Assembly (NCBI GenBank): GCA_018335875.1
Contig: JAGXRN010000028.1
Location: 1 to 62,318, forward strand
Origin: Dethiobacter sp.
Lineage (GTDB): Bacteria; Bacillota; Dethiobacteria; Dethiobacterales; Dethiobacteraceae
DNA length: 62,318 bases
Direction: 5' to 3'
Positions 50,408 to 59,521 of this stretch are shown piece by piece (within the stretch, counting starts at the first letter, position 1; every line of letters starts with the position of its first letter). Position numbers and translations under genes: made by a program. The notes beneath the pieces are model-generated. The model ran no database searches. It was not told where the DNA came from and saw only the letters and a program-made list of their open reading frames with translations.

Positions 50408-51550
50408 ATGGGTGTTGCTGTCTATATTCACATCCCTTACTGCTTTGACAAGTGCCACTACTGCGACTTTGTTTCCTTTCCCGCTTTTCGTGCCCCTCTT
50501 TGTGCCGCCGATTACCTGGACCTGCTGGCAAGTGAGCTGGCACTGCGAGGCAAGGAATTATACGCCGGCGGCCATGCTGTAACAACTGTCTATTTAGGTG
50601 GCGGCACTCCCACTGTCCTTGGCCTGCCTGAACTGGCAAAGCTGCTTGCAGACTGCCGTCGCTGCCTGCCGCTGCAAAACGCAGAATGGACTGTGGAAGC
50701 CAATCCCGGCACTGTCGATGCCAAAAAACTGTCATTGCTCTCCTCCCATGGAGTTAATCGTGTAAGCCTTGGTGTACAGGATCTTGATGACGGGATGCTG
50801 GCACTGTTGGGGAGAAAGCACAATGCTGCTGAGGCAAAAGAGGCTTTTATACTCTGCCGCCGTTACTTTTCCTCCGTCTCAGTTGACTTGATGTATGAGC
50901 TGCCCGGCCAGAGGACAGATGGTTTTCTCAGCACATTAACCGCTGTGATTGCCTGGCGTCCAGAGCATCTTTCATTATTCGGGTTAAAAATCGAGGAAGG
51001 CACAAGGCTGGCAGCGCTTATAAAATCAGGCTGCCTGGCATTGCCGGATGAAGAAGATGGACTGGGTATGCTGATTAAAGGCAAAGCCATGCTGGAAAAG
51101 AACGGGTATAAACATTATGAAATAGCAAGCTATGCGCTGCCCGGTCATTTCTGCCGCCATAATCTTACCTACTGGAATAACAAACCCTATCTGGGCCTTG
51201 GCCTTGGCGCCCACTCTTACTGGCAGAATATACGTCAGGAAAATACAACCGATATTTTGGAGTATCGCCGCCTGCTGGCGCAAGGTTTGCCGCCGACGGT
51301 AAAATCAATTACGCCAAGCCGCCGCCAGGAGATGGAAGATACCATGATTTTAGGCCTGCGCAAACTACGTGGTGTCAGTTTTGAGAGTTTTTATGAACGT
51401 TTCGGACAGGACCTGCGGGATGTTTTCAGGACGGAAATTGATCGCCTGCTGGGGCAGGGGCTGATTATCTGCGACGGGGAAACCCTGCGCCTGGCAGAAA
51501 GTAAAATAGCTGTTGCCAACCATATTTTTGCTGAGTTCATTAAGCTTTGA
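50408..51550 (+). CDS. hemW: HemW-type radical SAM heme-insertion protein
   Basis: A 380-residue radical SAM protein. The CxxxCxxC cluster motif is IPYCFDKCHYCDF at about 10-22, followed by GGGTPTVL. HemW proteins, earlier called oxygen-independent coproporphyrinogen III oxidase-like, bind heme and insert it in respiratory enzymes; they lack the catalytic residues of HemN. The gene position between lepA and hrcA is the normal Firmicutes one, which supports HemW. ATG 50408, two bases after lepA. Confidence 0.94.
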   Translation: MGVAVYIHIPYCFDKCHYCDFVSFPAFRAPLCAADYLDLLASELALRGKELYAGGHAVTTVYLGGGTPTVLGLPELAKLLADCRRCLPLQNAEWTVEANPGTVDAKKLSLLSSHGVNRVSLGVQDLDDGMLALLGRKHNAAEAKEAFILCRRYFSSVSVDLMYELPGQRTDGFLSTLTAVIAWRPEHLSLFGLKIEEGTRLAALIKSGCLALPDEEDGLGMLIKGKAMLEKNGYKHYEIASYALPGHFCRHNLTYWNNKPYLGLGLGAHSYWQNIRQENTTDILEYRRLLAQGLPPTVKSITPSRRQEMEDTMILGLRKLRGVSFESFYERFGQDLRDVFRTEIDRLLGQGLIICDGETLRLAESKIAVANHIFAEFIKL

Positions 51551-51553
51551 ACC

Positions 51554-51582
51554 TTGACAAAAAGAGCTGGTAATGGTATTTT
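51554..51582 (+). promoter_or_regulatory. Candidate hrcA-operon promoter
   Basis: TTGACA at 51554-51559 and TATTTT at 51577-51582, 17 bases apart, directly before the CIRCE element. A TATAAT at 51584 is spaced too far from the TTGACA, but could also serve as a -10. Confidence 0.6.
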
Positions 51583-51593
51583 TTATAATAGCG

Positions 51594-51620
51594 TTAGCAC
51601 TCCCGATAGCAGAGTGCTAA
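51594..51620. promoter_or_regulatory. CIRCE heat-shock operator
   Basis: TTAGCACTC-N9-GAGTGCTAA, a perfect match to the consensus. HrcA binds it to repress the hrcA-grpE-dnaK-dnaJ operon, relieved at high temperature. It lies between the promoter and the hrcA start, so the operon is self-regulated. Confidence 0.98.
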
Positions 51621-51645
51621 AGGAAACTGAAAGGAGGATTTTTTT

Positions 51646-52680
51646 GTGAAGGATTTAAATTTAACAGAAAGAAAACAAAAAATTCTCCATGCTGTTGTAA
51701 CCGATTACATCCAATCGGCTGAACCGGTAGGTTCACGTACCATTTCACGGCGGCATAAAATAAATTTATCGGCAGCAACCATCCGCAATGAGATGGCAGA
51801 TTTAGAAGAGCTTGGTTATCTCTCTCAGCCGCATACATCAGCAGGCCGCATCCCCTCTCAGCATGGCTACCGCTTTTACGTGGATTACCTGATGAGCCTG
51901 TCGGTCCTTACCACACAGGAAGAGGAGTATATAGCACGGGTATTCCTGCAGCTTGAGAAGATGCGTGAGATTGACCAGATTATTCAGCACACGGCAAGGA
52001 TACTCTCTCAGCTGACGAAATATACATCCTTAGTTCTCGGGCCGCTGTTTGCAAGAAGCTCTTTTAAGCAGCTGCGCCTGATTCCTCTTGATGAGTCAAG
52101 AGCGCTTGCTGTCCTGATTACAGACGCAGGCTATATCAAAAATAATTTGATTGATCTGCCGCAGGCTTTAAGCGGAGATGAACTGGCAGCTGTGGTGAGT
52201 TATTTAAACGAACAGTTGGCAGGGCAAACTATTGAAACACTGTCAGCCTCCAGACTGCAGCAGATGCGAAGCGCCCTCTATGCCAGGATAGACCTTCTTG
52301 AACAGACTTTGCTGCTGCTTGAAGAGTCCTGCAGCGAAAATGAAGGGCGGGTATACTTAGGAGGGACATCCAATATACTCAACCAGCCTGAATTTAAGGA
52401 CCTGGAAAAGGTTAAGAGCCTCCTTTCGCTTTTTGAGCAGGATCAAAGGCTCACATATTTGCTTGAAACTCCGCTTGATGGTGTAACAATTCGGATCGGG
52501 ACTGAAAACAGCCTGCAGGAAATGAATGATTGCAGCCTGGTTACCGCCACTTATATGCTTCACAGCAGGCCTGTAGGCACTATTGGTGTGCTTGGACCAA
52601 CCAGGATGGAGTACTCGAGAGTTGTTTCAATTATTGAATACATTACAGTAAAACTCAATAACATATTAAAGGCTCTATAG
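51646..52680 (+). CDS. hrcA: Heat-inducible repressor HrcA
   Basis: A 344-residue HrcA. The N-terminal winged helix begins LNLTERKQKILHAVV, with SAATIRNEMADLEELGYL as recognition region. The GAF-like middle domain and C-terminal dimer part have IRIGTENSLQEMNDCSLVT. It represses its own operon through the CIRCE box. GTG start at 51646 follows AGGAGG. Heads the heat-shock operon. Confidence 0.97.
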   Translation: MKDLNLTERKQKILHAVVTDYIQSAEPVGSRTISRRHKINLSAATIRNEMADLEELGYLSQPHTSAGRIPSQHGYRFYVDYLMSLSVLTTQEEEYIARVFLQLEKMREIDQIIQHTARILSQLTKYTSLVLGPLFARSSFKQLRLIPLDESRALAVLITDAGYIKNNLIDLPQALSGDELAAVVSYLNEQLAGQTIETLSASRLQQMRSALYARIDLLEQTLLLLEESCSENEGRVYLGGTSNILNQPEFKDLEKVKSLLSLFEQDQRLTYLLETPLDGVTIRIGTENSLQEMNDCSLVTATYMLHSRPVGTIGVLGPTRMEYSRVVSIIEYITVKLNNILKAL

Positions 52681-52699
52681 AGTAGGGTGAGGTGTTAAA

Positions 52700-53230
52700 A
52701 TGAGTGAATATGAAAAGAAAGAGTATGAGGCTGAAGTGGAGGATACGTCCGGCTCCGCACACTCTGCCCAAGGGCAGGATGCAACTGACCCGGCTGTTGA
52801 GTTAATCAGGCTGCGTGAAGAGAACAGCCAGCTGTTTTCCCGGTTGCAGAGGCTCCATGCTGATTTTGACAATTATCGAAAAAGAATGAGGACTGAACGT
52901 CAGGAGTGGAGCAATCAGGCACTATGCGAGTTAATAAAAGAGTTACTCCCTGTGATTGACAACCTGGAGCGCGCCAGTCAGGCCGAAGGTACGACAGAGG
53001 TGCTGCTGGCCGGTGTGGGCCTGGTTTACAAGCAGCTTTATTCAGTTCTGTCAAAGCAGGGATTGAGTGTGATTGAAGCATGTGGCTTGGAGTTTGATCC
53101 TAATTATCACCATGCGATTATGCAGGTGGAATCCGGGGAGCCGGAAAACACAGTGGTAGAGGAACTGCAGAAAGGATACCGCTTTAACGACCGGGTACTC
53201 CGGGCAAGTATGGTTAAAGTGGCTAAATAA
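52700..53230 (+). CDS. grpE: Nucleotide exchange factor GrpE
   Basis: A 176-residue GrpE that releases ADP from DnaK. A disordered acidic N-terminus precedes the long helix (ENSQLFSRLQRLHADFDNYRKR, in pieces), the four-helix bundle, and the C-terminal beta-wing with LEFDPNYHHAIMQVE. Standard length. ATG 52700, 19 bases after hrcA. Confidence 0.97.
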   Translation: MSEYEKKEYEAEVEDTSGSAHSAQGQDATDPAVELIRLREENSQLFSRLQRLHADFDNYRKRMRTERQEWSNQALCELIKELLPVIDNLERASQAEGTTEVLLAGVGLVYKQLYSVLSKQGLSVIEACGLEFDPNYHHAIMQVESGEPENTVVEELQKGYRFNDRVLRASMVKVAK

Positions 53231-53253
53231 CAAGGATTTGAGGAGGGAATTAA

Positions 53254-55077
53254 ATGAGCAAAGCAATCGGCATTGATTTGGGAACTACCAACTCTGTGGT
53301 GGCAGTAATGGAAGGCGGCGAGGCGGAGATAATCGCTAATGCCGAAGGTGATAGGCTTACACCGTCAGTTGTTGCTTTCAGCAAAAGCGGTGAACGGCTG
53401 GTAGGGCAGGTGGCCAAAAGGCAGGCCATCACCAATCCCGACAGGACAATAGCATCCATAAAACGACACATGGGCAGCAACTTCCGTGCAAAAATTGATG
53501 AAAAAGAATACAGCCCCCAGGAAATTTCAGCCATGGTGCTGCAAAAATTGAAAACTGACGCCGAAGCCTACTTGGGTGAAAAGATAGAGAAAGCGGTAAT
53601 AACAGTCCCCGCTTACTTTACCGACGCCCAGCGCCAGGCTACCAAGGACGCCGGAAAAATCGCCGGCCTTGAAGTGCTGCGAATTATCAACGAGCCAACG
53701 GCGGCCGCACTGGCATACGGTATTGACAAGGGCGAAGATCATACCATACTGGTGTTTGACCTTGGCGGGGGCACATTTGACGTTTCCATCCTGGAACTTG
53801 GCGAGGGCGTATTTGAAGTAAAAGCCACCAGCGGCAACAACAGGCTGGGTGGTGACGACTTTGACCAGCGCATTATTGACTACCTGGCCGACCAGTATAA
53901 AAAGGAACAGGGAGTTGACCTGCGCAAAGACCGTATGGCGCTGCAGCGCCTGAAAGAAGCAGCGGAGAAAGCAAAGATAGAACTCTCCAGCCTTACCACC
54001 AGCAACATCAACCTGCCTTTTATCACAGCCACAGCCGAGGGGCCAAAGCACCTTGATATGAATCTTACCAGGGCTAAATTTGATGAACTTACCGCCGACC
54101 TGGTAGAGTCAACAATGGGGCCCACGCGCCGCGCGCTCTCTGATGCGGGCATGAAGGCTGAAAATATTGATAAGATAATACTGGTGGGCGGCTCCACACG
54201 TATCCCCGCTGTGCAGGATGCCATCAAGAAGCTTTTAGGTAAAGAGCCGCATAAAGGGGTTAACCCCGATGAGGTGGTGGCGCTGGGCGCTGCTATTCAG
54301 GCCGGAGTCCTCTCCGGTGAAGTTAAGGATGTATTGCTTCTGGACGTAACTCCGCTTTCACTCGGTATCGAGACTCTGGGTGGAGTCGCAACAAAGATTA
54401 TTGAACGCAATACAACAATCCCAACTACCAAGAAGCAGATTTTCTCCACAGCCGCTGATAGCCAGACCTCGGTGGAAATTCATGTCCTGCAGGGTGAACG
54501 CCCCATGGCCTCCGACAACAAAACTCTGGGCCGTTTTATGCTGGATGGTATTCCGCCTGCGCCACGCGGTATCCCGCAAATTGAAGTTTCTTTTGATATT
54601 GATGCCAACGGGATAGTGAATGTTTCTGCCAAAGACATGGGAACCGGTAAAACGCAAAAAATTACTATTACAGCATCCACGGGACTTAACGATTCTGAAA
54701 TAGACCAGATGGTTAAAAATGCAGAAAAATTCGCTGCCGAAGACGAGAAGAGAAAAGAACTGGCCGAAGCGCGCAACGAAGCTGATTCCCTGGTCTATAA
54801 TACTGAAAAAATGCTGCGTGAACTGGGAGATAAGGTGGATGGCGCTAGAAAGAGTGAAGTAGAGGCTGCCATCAACAAGTTAAAAGAGGAAGCCAAGGGC
54901 GAAGATGCCGCTGCCATCAAAAAGGCTGTGGAGGAACTGACAAAATATGTCCATGAGCTTTCCACACTTCTCTACCAACAGGTTAAAGAAGATGAACCAA
55001 AAAATGAAGATGCTGCCGGTGGCGGGGATACAGTAGACGCTGAGTACCATGTAGTTGATGATGAGGAGAAAAGTTAA
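53254..55077 (+). CDS. dnaK: Chaperone DnaK (Hsp70)
   Basis: A 607-residue Hsp70. Signatures are [12 protein letters not shown] at the start, [14 protein letters not shown] near 168 and [13 protein letters not shown] near 311. The substrate domain has [14 protein letters not shown], and the helical lid ends in an acidic tail, [13 protein letters not shown]. Firmicutes-type length, without the 24-residue insertion of Proteobacteria. It folds proteins with DnaJ and GrpE. ATG 53254 follows GAGGAGGG. Confidence 0.99.
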   Translation: MSKAIGIDLGTTNSVVAVMEGGEAEIIANAEGDRLTPSVVAFSKSGERLVGQVAKRQAITNPDRTIASIKRHMGSNFRAKIDEKEYSPQEISAMVLQKLKTDAEAYLGEKIEKAVITVPAYFTDAQRQATKDAGKIAGLEVLRIINEPTAAALAYGIDKGEDHTILVFDLGGGTFDVSILELGEGVFEVKATSGNNRLGGDDFDQRIIDYLADQYKKEQGVDLRKDRMALQRLKEAAEKAKIELSSLTTSNINLPFITATAEGPKHLDMNLTRAKFDELTADLVESTMGPTRRALSDAGMKAENIDKIILVGGSTRIPAVQDAIKKLLGKEPHKGVNPDEVVALGAAIQAGVLSGEVKDVLLLDVTPLSLGIETLGGVATKIIERNTTIPTTKKQIFSTAADSQTSVEIHVLQGERPMASDNKTLGRFMLDGIPPAPRGIPQIEVSFDIDANGIVNVSAKDMGTGKTQKITITASTGLNDSEIDQMVKNAEKFAAEDEKRKELAEARNEADSLVYNTEKMLRELGDKVDGARKSEVEAAINKLKEEAKGEDAAAIKKAVEELTKYVHELSTLLYQQVKEDEPKNEDAAGGGDTVDAEYHVVDDEEKS

Positions 55078-55096
55078 AACCGAAGGAATGAGATAA

Positions 55097-56227
55097 ATGG
55101 CCAAGCGTGACTATTATGAGGTGCTCGGTGTGGCAAGGGACGCCTCCGGGGAAGAGATTAAGAAAGCCTATCGCAGGCTGGCCAGAAAGTACCACCCTGA
55201 TGTTAACCCTGATGATAAAGAAGCTGAGTCTAAGTTTAAAGAGATTAAAGATGCTTTTGATGTGCTCAGCGACAATACACGCAGGGAGCAGTACGACAGA
55301 TTCGGCCATGCTGCTGAAGAAGCGCAGGGCCAGGGTGGCTTTGGTCAGGGATTTGGCGGCGGCTTTGGTTTTGAAGATATCTTTGACACATTCTTTGGCG
55401 GCGGCGGCGGGATGCGTGGCCGCCGGCCCGGCCCACAGCGCGGCAACGACCTGCGCTATGACCTGGAGATTACGCTGCAAGAAGTGGCGGCAGGTCTTGA
55501 GACCACTGTCAACGTTTCCCGCATCGACCAGTGCGAAACCTGCGGGGGCAGCGGCGCCAAGCCGGGAACGCATCCTGTCAGATGTACTGTCTGTGACGGC
55601 ACCGGCCAGCAGCAGACAGTACGCAGCACAGCCTTTGGACGTTTTGTCAGCGTCAAGCCATGCGAAGCCTGCGGCGGTGAAGGGACACAAATCAAGGAGC
55701 GCTGTGCCACATGCCAGGGAAACGGCAGAGTTCACAGGGAGCGCAAAATTGAAGTAAAAGTTCCGGCCGGTGTGGATACAGGAAACAGGCTGCGCATTTC
55801 CGGGGAAGGCGAGGCCGGCCTGCGCGGCGGGCCACCCGGCGACTTGTATGTGTTTATCCATGTCCGTCCACATGAAGTCTTTAAACGCCAGGGGGATGAC
55901 CTGATTATAGAAGTGCCCATCTCCTTCAGCCAGGCTGCACTTGGCACCGAGTTGGAAGTGCCCACCTTAGACGGAAAAGCAATGCTTAAGGTGCCTGAGG
56001 GCACACAACCGGGAAATTCTTTCAGGCTGCGCGGCAAAGGTATCCCCCATCTGCGCGGCTACGGACGGGGAGACCAGCATGTCAGGGTCAATATTAAAAT
56101 TCCACAAAAGCTTTCCAATAAGCAAAAAGAGCTGCTCCGCGACTACGCACGCATTTCAGGCGAGGATGTATCAGCTCCTGATAAGGGAATAATTAATAAA
56201 GTTAAGGACGCGCTGGGCGGCAAATAG
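55097..56227 (+). CDS. dnaJ: Co-chaperone DnaJ
   Basis: A 376-residue type I DnaJ. J domain with the HPD motif in RKYHPDVNP (about 31-39), a Gly/Phe-rich linker ([14 protein letters not shown]), four CxxCxGxG zinc repeats at about 143-220 (starting [12 protein letters not shown]), and the C-terminal substrate domains. It stimulates DnaK ATPase. ATG 55097, 19 bases after dnaK. Confidence 0.98.
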   Translation: MAKRDYYEVLGVARDASGEEIKKAYRRLARKYHPDVNPDDKEAESKFKEIKDAFDVLSDNTRREQYDRFGHAAEEAQGQGGFGQGFGGGFGFEDIFDTFFGGGGGMRGRRPGPQRGNDLRYDLEITLQEVAAGLETTVNVSRIDQCETCGGSGAKPGTHPVRCTVCDGTGQQQTVRSTAFGRFVSVKPCEACGGEGTQIKERCATCQGNGRVHRERKIEVKVPAGVDTGNRLRISGEGEAGLRGGPPGDLYVFIHVRPHEVFKRQGDDLIIEVPISFSQAALGTELEVPTLDGKAMLKVPEGTQPGNSFRLRGKGIPHLRGYGRGDQHVRVNIKIPQKLSNKQKELLRDYARISGEDVSAPDKGIINKVKDALGGK

Positions 56228-56239
56228 GGAGGATACATT

Positions 56240-57172
56240 TTGCGCTGGCTTGAACTGTCTGTGACTACTTCACCGCAAAGCAGCGAAGCAGTGGCTGCCA
56301 AACTGCTGGAGCTTGGTGCGGGCGGTGTTTCTTTTGAGGAAAATTGGGATTGGGATAAAGCCGCACGTTTAGGGCTTGGCGATATCTTCCCCATCGGCAG
56401 CGGACAAAAAGAGAATATTGTTGTCATCAGGGGGTACTTACCCCTTTCTTTTTTAGGCAGACAAAAAACAACAAGGCTCGGGGAATTCCTCTCGGGCCTG
56501 CAGGGCTTTGGTCTTGCTCCAGCGTCACTTAGCTCCCGTGAAGTTGACGACTCGCTTTGGAATGAGGCTTGGAAACAATATTGGCAGCCTACGGCCGTAG
56601 GGGAAAAACTGCTGATTGTGCCGTCCTGGCATGAAGCGCCCTCAGATCCAAGGCTTACACTGCTGCTTGACCCCGGCCCGGCTTTTGGTACCGGGACACA
56701 TGAAAGCACCCGCCTCTGCCTGGAGCTTCTGGAAGGGCAGATCAGAAACAGCGATTCCATGCTTGATATCGGCTGTGGTTCCGGTATCCTGGCCCTGGCT
56801 GCCCGCCTCCTGGGCGCGCGGGCGGTTTGGGGCGTAGACAGAGATGAAGCGGCCGTACGCTTCAGCCGTGAAAATGCTGTCCTAAACGGATTGGACGCAG
56901 TGACTTTTATGGAGGCGGATTTAAACTCGGCCTCTTGCTGGCGGATACTGCCCAAAGTGGATTTGGTTGCTGCAAACCTGACAGCAGATCTGCTCCTGCT
57001 TTTTAGGGACAACCTGCGTGGTGTTCTTTTGCCCCTGGGCAGAATAATAGTCTCAGGCATTATACGCCAACGCCTTGATGAAGTGAAAGAGTCTTTTGTG
57101 CACGCGGGTTTTGTCCTGACAGAAGAAAAAAGCGACGGTGAATGGTCTGCGCTGCTGCTGGAGTTGAAATAA
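56240..57172 (+). CDS. prmA: Ribosomal protein L11 methyltransferase
   Basis: A 310-residue PrmA, which trimethylates ribosomal protein L11 with SAM. The N-terminal L11-binding domain is about 1-110; the Rossmann domain has DPGPAFGTGTHESTRL and MLDIGCGSGILALAA for SAM binding, and LVAANLTADLLL. Start TTG 56240 follows GGGAGG. The next gene starts at the base after its stop. Confidence 0.96.
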   Translation: MRWLELSVTTSPQSSEAVAAKLLELGAGGVSFEENWDWDKAARLGLGDIFPIGSGQKENIVVIRGYLPLSFLGRQKTTRLGEFLSGLQGFGLAPASLSSREVDDSLWNEAWKQYWQPTAVGEKLLIVPSWHEAPSDPRLTLLLDPGPAFGTGTHESTRLCLELLEGQIRNSDSMLDIGCGSGILALAARLLGARAVWGVDRDEAAVRFSRENAVLNGLDAVTFMEADLNSASCWRILPKVDLVAANLTADLLLLFRDNLRGVLLPLGRIIVSGIIRQRLDEVKESFVHAGFVLTEEKSDGEWSALLLELK

Positions 57173-57919
57173 ATGGGCAGATATTTTTATAAATCAGAGT
57201 GGGAAAAAGAAGGTCAGGCAGTACTTGGCGGGGAAGATGCACATCATCTGGGCAGCGTGCTGCGCTGTTTGCCCGGTGATAAGCTTGAACTGTGTGATGA
57301 GGTTGGCAATTGCCGACGTGCAGAGATAATATCAATCAGCAAAGAAGGAGTCACATGCCGCCTGCTGGAGACGCTTCCCGGCAATGAACCCCTTGTAAAA
57401 GTTACTCTGGCCTTTGCACTGCTTAAAGGAGAAAAGACAGAGCTGGTACTGCAAAAAGCAACAGAGCTTGGAGTATCATGTTTTGTGCCTTTCAGCAGTG
57501 AGAGGTCGGTAACGCGCCTGACGGAAAAGAAAGCTCAGGAGCGTGCACTGCGCTGGCAGAAAATTGTGCGCCAAGCCGCAGGCCAGTGCCGCCGCGCCCT
57601 CATTCCGCAGGTAAAAGAGCCCTGTGATTGGGAGGCGCTTTTGGCATTGTTCCCGCACTACAGCAGGGTGATATTCTGCTGGGAAGATGAAAGAATACAC
57701 GTGCTTGGCCGGCTCCTGCGGGGGGTCGCAGCCGGGGATAATATACTTTTGATCACCGGCCCCGAGGGCGGTTTCAGTGCTGTGGAAGCAAAAGCAGCCC
57801 AAGACTCGGGGGCACGTGCTGTCACGCTTGGGACACGCATTCTGAGGGCGGAAACTGCTGCTGTGGCAGCGGCGGCACTTGTCCTTTATGAGGCCGGTGA
57901 GCTTGGAGGCAAACCATGA
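57173..57919 (+). CDS. rsmE: 16S rRNA m3U1498 methyltransferase
   Basis: A 248-residue RsmE with a SPOUT trefoil knot. The N-terminal PUA-like domain has DAHHLGSVLRCLPGD; the C-terminal knot has LLITGPEGGFSAVE and VTLGTRILRAETAAV. It methylates U1498 of 16S rRNA. ATG 57173 directly follows prmA and overlaps mtaB by four bases. Confidence 0.96.
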   Translation: MGRYFYKSEWEKEGQAVLGGEDAHHLGSVLRCLPGDKLELCDEVGNCRRAEIISISKEGVTCRLLETLPGNEPLVKVTLAFALLKGEKTELVLQKATELGVSCFVPFSSERSVTRLTEKKAQERALRWQKIVRQAAGQCRRALIPQVKEPCDWEALLALFPHYSRVIFCWEDERIHVLGRLLRGVAAGDNILLITGPEGGFSAVEAKAAQDSGARAVTLGTRILRAETAAVAAAALVLYEAGELGGKP

Positions 57920-59211
57920 AATCGGTGGCATTTCAGACATTGGGCTGCAAGATAAACCAGACCGAAACAGCTGCGCTGCAAACATTGTTTGAGCAGTCGG
58001 GTTATACAGCGGTCCCTTTTAACGCGCACGCTGATGTCTATATCATCAACACCTGCACTGTCACTCACATCGGTGACCGCAAGTCGCGCCAGGCAATCCG
58101 GCGTGCGCGCCGCAGCAACCCCGAAGCTGTCATCGTAGTTACCGGCTGCTATGCACAGGTGGCGCCGGAGGAAGTGTTGGCGCTGCCCGAGGTTGACCTT
58201 GTTGTAGGTACACATGCCCGGGAAAAACTGCCCCAACTCGTTAAAGAGGCAAAAAAAGGCCGGCTTAACTGTGTAGCGCCCCTGGAGGACAAAGGCTGCT
58301 TCGAGTCGCTGCCTCCGGCGCAGAGCATAGAGCGCACACGGGCTTTTCTGAAAATCCAGGAAGGCTGCCGCCAGTTTTGCTCCTACTGCATTGTGCCTTA
58401 CGCCCGCGGGCCGCTTTACAGTCGCTCTGTCGGTGCTGTTGTGAAAGAAGTACAAAGGCTGGCCGGTAATGGTTTCAGGGAACTGGTGCTCACAGGTGTG
58501 CATCTTGGCTCTTACGGTGTTGACCTCCCCGAGAGGCCGGACCTGAGTGAACTAATTTCAGCAATTGTACCGGTGGCAGGAATTGAACGCATCCGTCTTT
58601 CCTCCATCGAGCCCACCGAGATTACTTCCGCTCTGGTTGATGTAATAATTGAAAACAGCAAGGTCTGCCGCCACCTGCATATTCCCCTGCAAAGCGGCGA
58701 TGATTATATCTTAAAGCGTATGAACAGGAAATACGATGCCGGCGAGTTTCTCCACCTTGCTCAGTGGCTGCAGGCAAAAGTGCCCGGCATTGCTCTGACC
58801 ACAGACGTGATGGTGGGCTTCCCCGGTGAGAGTGAAGCACATTTTGCCCGTACGGTGGAGGTAGTTAAAAGATGCTGTTTCAGCAGGCTCCATGTCTTTA
58901 AATATTCACCGCGGCGCGGCACCCCCGCCGCCAAATTTCAGGGGCAGGTCCCAAGCGGCATCAAAGAAGAGCGCAGCCGCTTGCTGATTGAAACAGGCTC
59001 ACAGCTGGCAGCCCTTTTCCGTTCCCGCTTTATAGGCGAGACTGTGCAGGTGCTGTTTGAGGAAAAAACCGGACGCGGCAGGTTGGCCGGGCTTACCGAG
59101 CACTATATCCGCGTCATAGCCAAGGCCCCTACCGCTTTAAGCGGAAGCCTGGCAGATGTCCGTATCAGCGGGGAAGAGCAGGATTCGCTGTATGGGGAAC
59201 TGCTGAAGTAA
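57916..59211 (+). CDS. mtaB: tRNA t6A37 methylthiotransferase MtaB
   Basis: A 431-residue methylthiotransferase. The N-terminal UPF0004 cluster domain has cysteines in TLGCKINQTE, NTCTVTH and VTGCYAQ. The radical SAM motif CRQFCSYC (CxxxCxxC) is at about 152-159, with the C-terminal TRAM domain. It adds a methylthio group to t6A at tRNA position 37 (YqeV in Bacillus). ATGA overlap with rsmE. Last gene of the heat-shock and translation block, ending at a bidirectional terminator. Confidence 0.96.
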   Translation: MKSVAFQTLGCKINQTETAALQTLFEQSGYTAVPFNAHADVYIINTCTVTHIGDRKSRQAIRRARRSNPEAVIVVTGCYAQVAPEEVLALPEVDLVVGTHAREKLPQLVKEAKKGRLNCVAPLEDKGCFESLPPAQSIERTRAFLKIQEGCRQFCSYCIVPYARGPLYSRSVGAVVKEVQRLAGNGFRELVLTGVHLGSYGVDLPERPDLSELISAIVPVAGIERIRLSSIEPTEITSALVDVIIENSKVCRHLHIPLQSGDDYILKRMNRKYDAGEFLHLAQWLQAKVPGIALTTDVMVGFPGESEAHFARTVEVVKRCCFSRLHVFKYSPRRGTPAAKFQGQVPSGIKEERSRLLIETGSQLAALFRSRFIGETVQVLFEEKTGRGRLAGLTEHYIRVIAKAPTALSGSLADVRISGEEQDSLYGELLK

Positions 59212-59245
59212 ACACAAAAAACATGAAAAATATGAAAAAAACATG

Positions 59246-59275
59246 AAAAAGCGCCGGTTCTGCCGGCGGCTTTTT
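59246..59275. terminator. Bidirectional terminator, mtaB / agr locus
   Basis: AAAAAGC-GCCGG-TTCTG-CCGGC-(G)-GCTTTTT, a 12-bp stem with one bulge, with runs of A and T on both sides. It serves mtaB on the plus strand and agrD on the minus strand. Confidence 0.85.
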
Positions 59276-59279
59276 CGAC

Positions 59280-59402
59280 TTAATGTCTCAGTGATTTTGG
59301 CAGCTCCGGTTGGTACCAAAAAGACCAGCAAGCAGAGGCTGCACCTGAAAGGGCGACCAATGTCAATATTCCGGCAGCGATGGCTAAAATTTTCTTCTTC
59401 AC
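59280..59402 (-). CDS. agrD: AgrD-type cyclic peptide autoinducer precursor
   Basis: A 40-residue ORF on the minus strand, GTG start at 59402 after AAGGGGG. It begins with an amphipathic, basic hydrophobic leader (MKKKILAIAAGILTLVALSG), then Ala-Ala-Ser-Ala, a Cys-Trp-Ser-Phe-Trp-Tyr stretch and a charged tail, QPELPKSLRH. This is the AgrD layout: N-terminal membrane leader, a central Cys that forms the thiolactone with the residue four further on, and a conserved C-terminal recognition tail with a Pro-Glu-x-Pro element. The mature signal is probably a five-residue ring CWSFW, with or without an N-terminal tail; ring size is inferred. AgrB lies 120 bases upstream, which supports the call strongly. 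Confidence 0.92.
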   Translation of the reverse strand: MKKKILAIAAGILTLVALSGAASACWSFWYQPELPKSLRH

Positions 59403-59445
59403 TCTAAATTCCCCCTTCCATAATTTTCTTTATTTTAACATTCTC

Positions 59446-59491
59446 TGTAAAAAAGAAAGTTCCTGCAAGATGTCGAAACATTACAGGAACT
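59446..59491 (-). terminator. Terminator-like hairpin between agrB and agrD
   Basis: On the minus strand AGTTCCTG and CAGGAACT (8 bp) enclose an inner ATGT-TTCG-ACAT stem, followed by TTCTTTTTT. It lies 30 bases after agrB and 44 before agrD. It could reduce read-through or protect the 3-prime end of the agrB message. Confidence 0.6.
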
Positions 59492-59521
59492 GCCACTGTT
59501 TTTAATGTTTGTCGAAAAATA

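Noticed and set aside
51584..51589. TATAAT as the -10 of the hrcA promoter
   Set aside because: It is 24 bases from the TTGACA, too far for a sigma-A promoter with that -35; the TATTTT at 51577 has the right 17-base spacing, although the former could act with another -35.
54983..55873. 296-residue minus-strand ORF across dnaJ
   Set aside because: It is the antisense shadow of dnaJ; the composition is odd (Ala/Leu/Cys-rich without domain) and no start signal is seen.
56143..57060. 305-residue minus-strand ORF across prmA
   Set aside because: Antisense shadow of prmA, very rich in Ser, Pro and Arg, with no recognisable motif.
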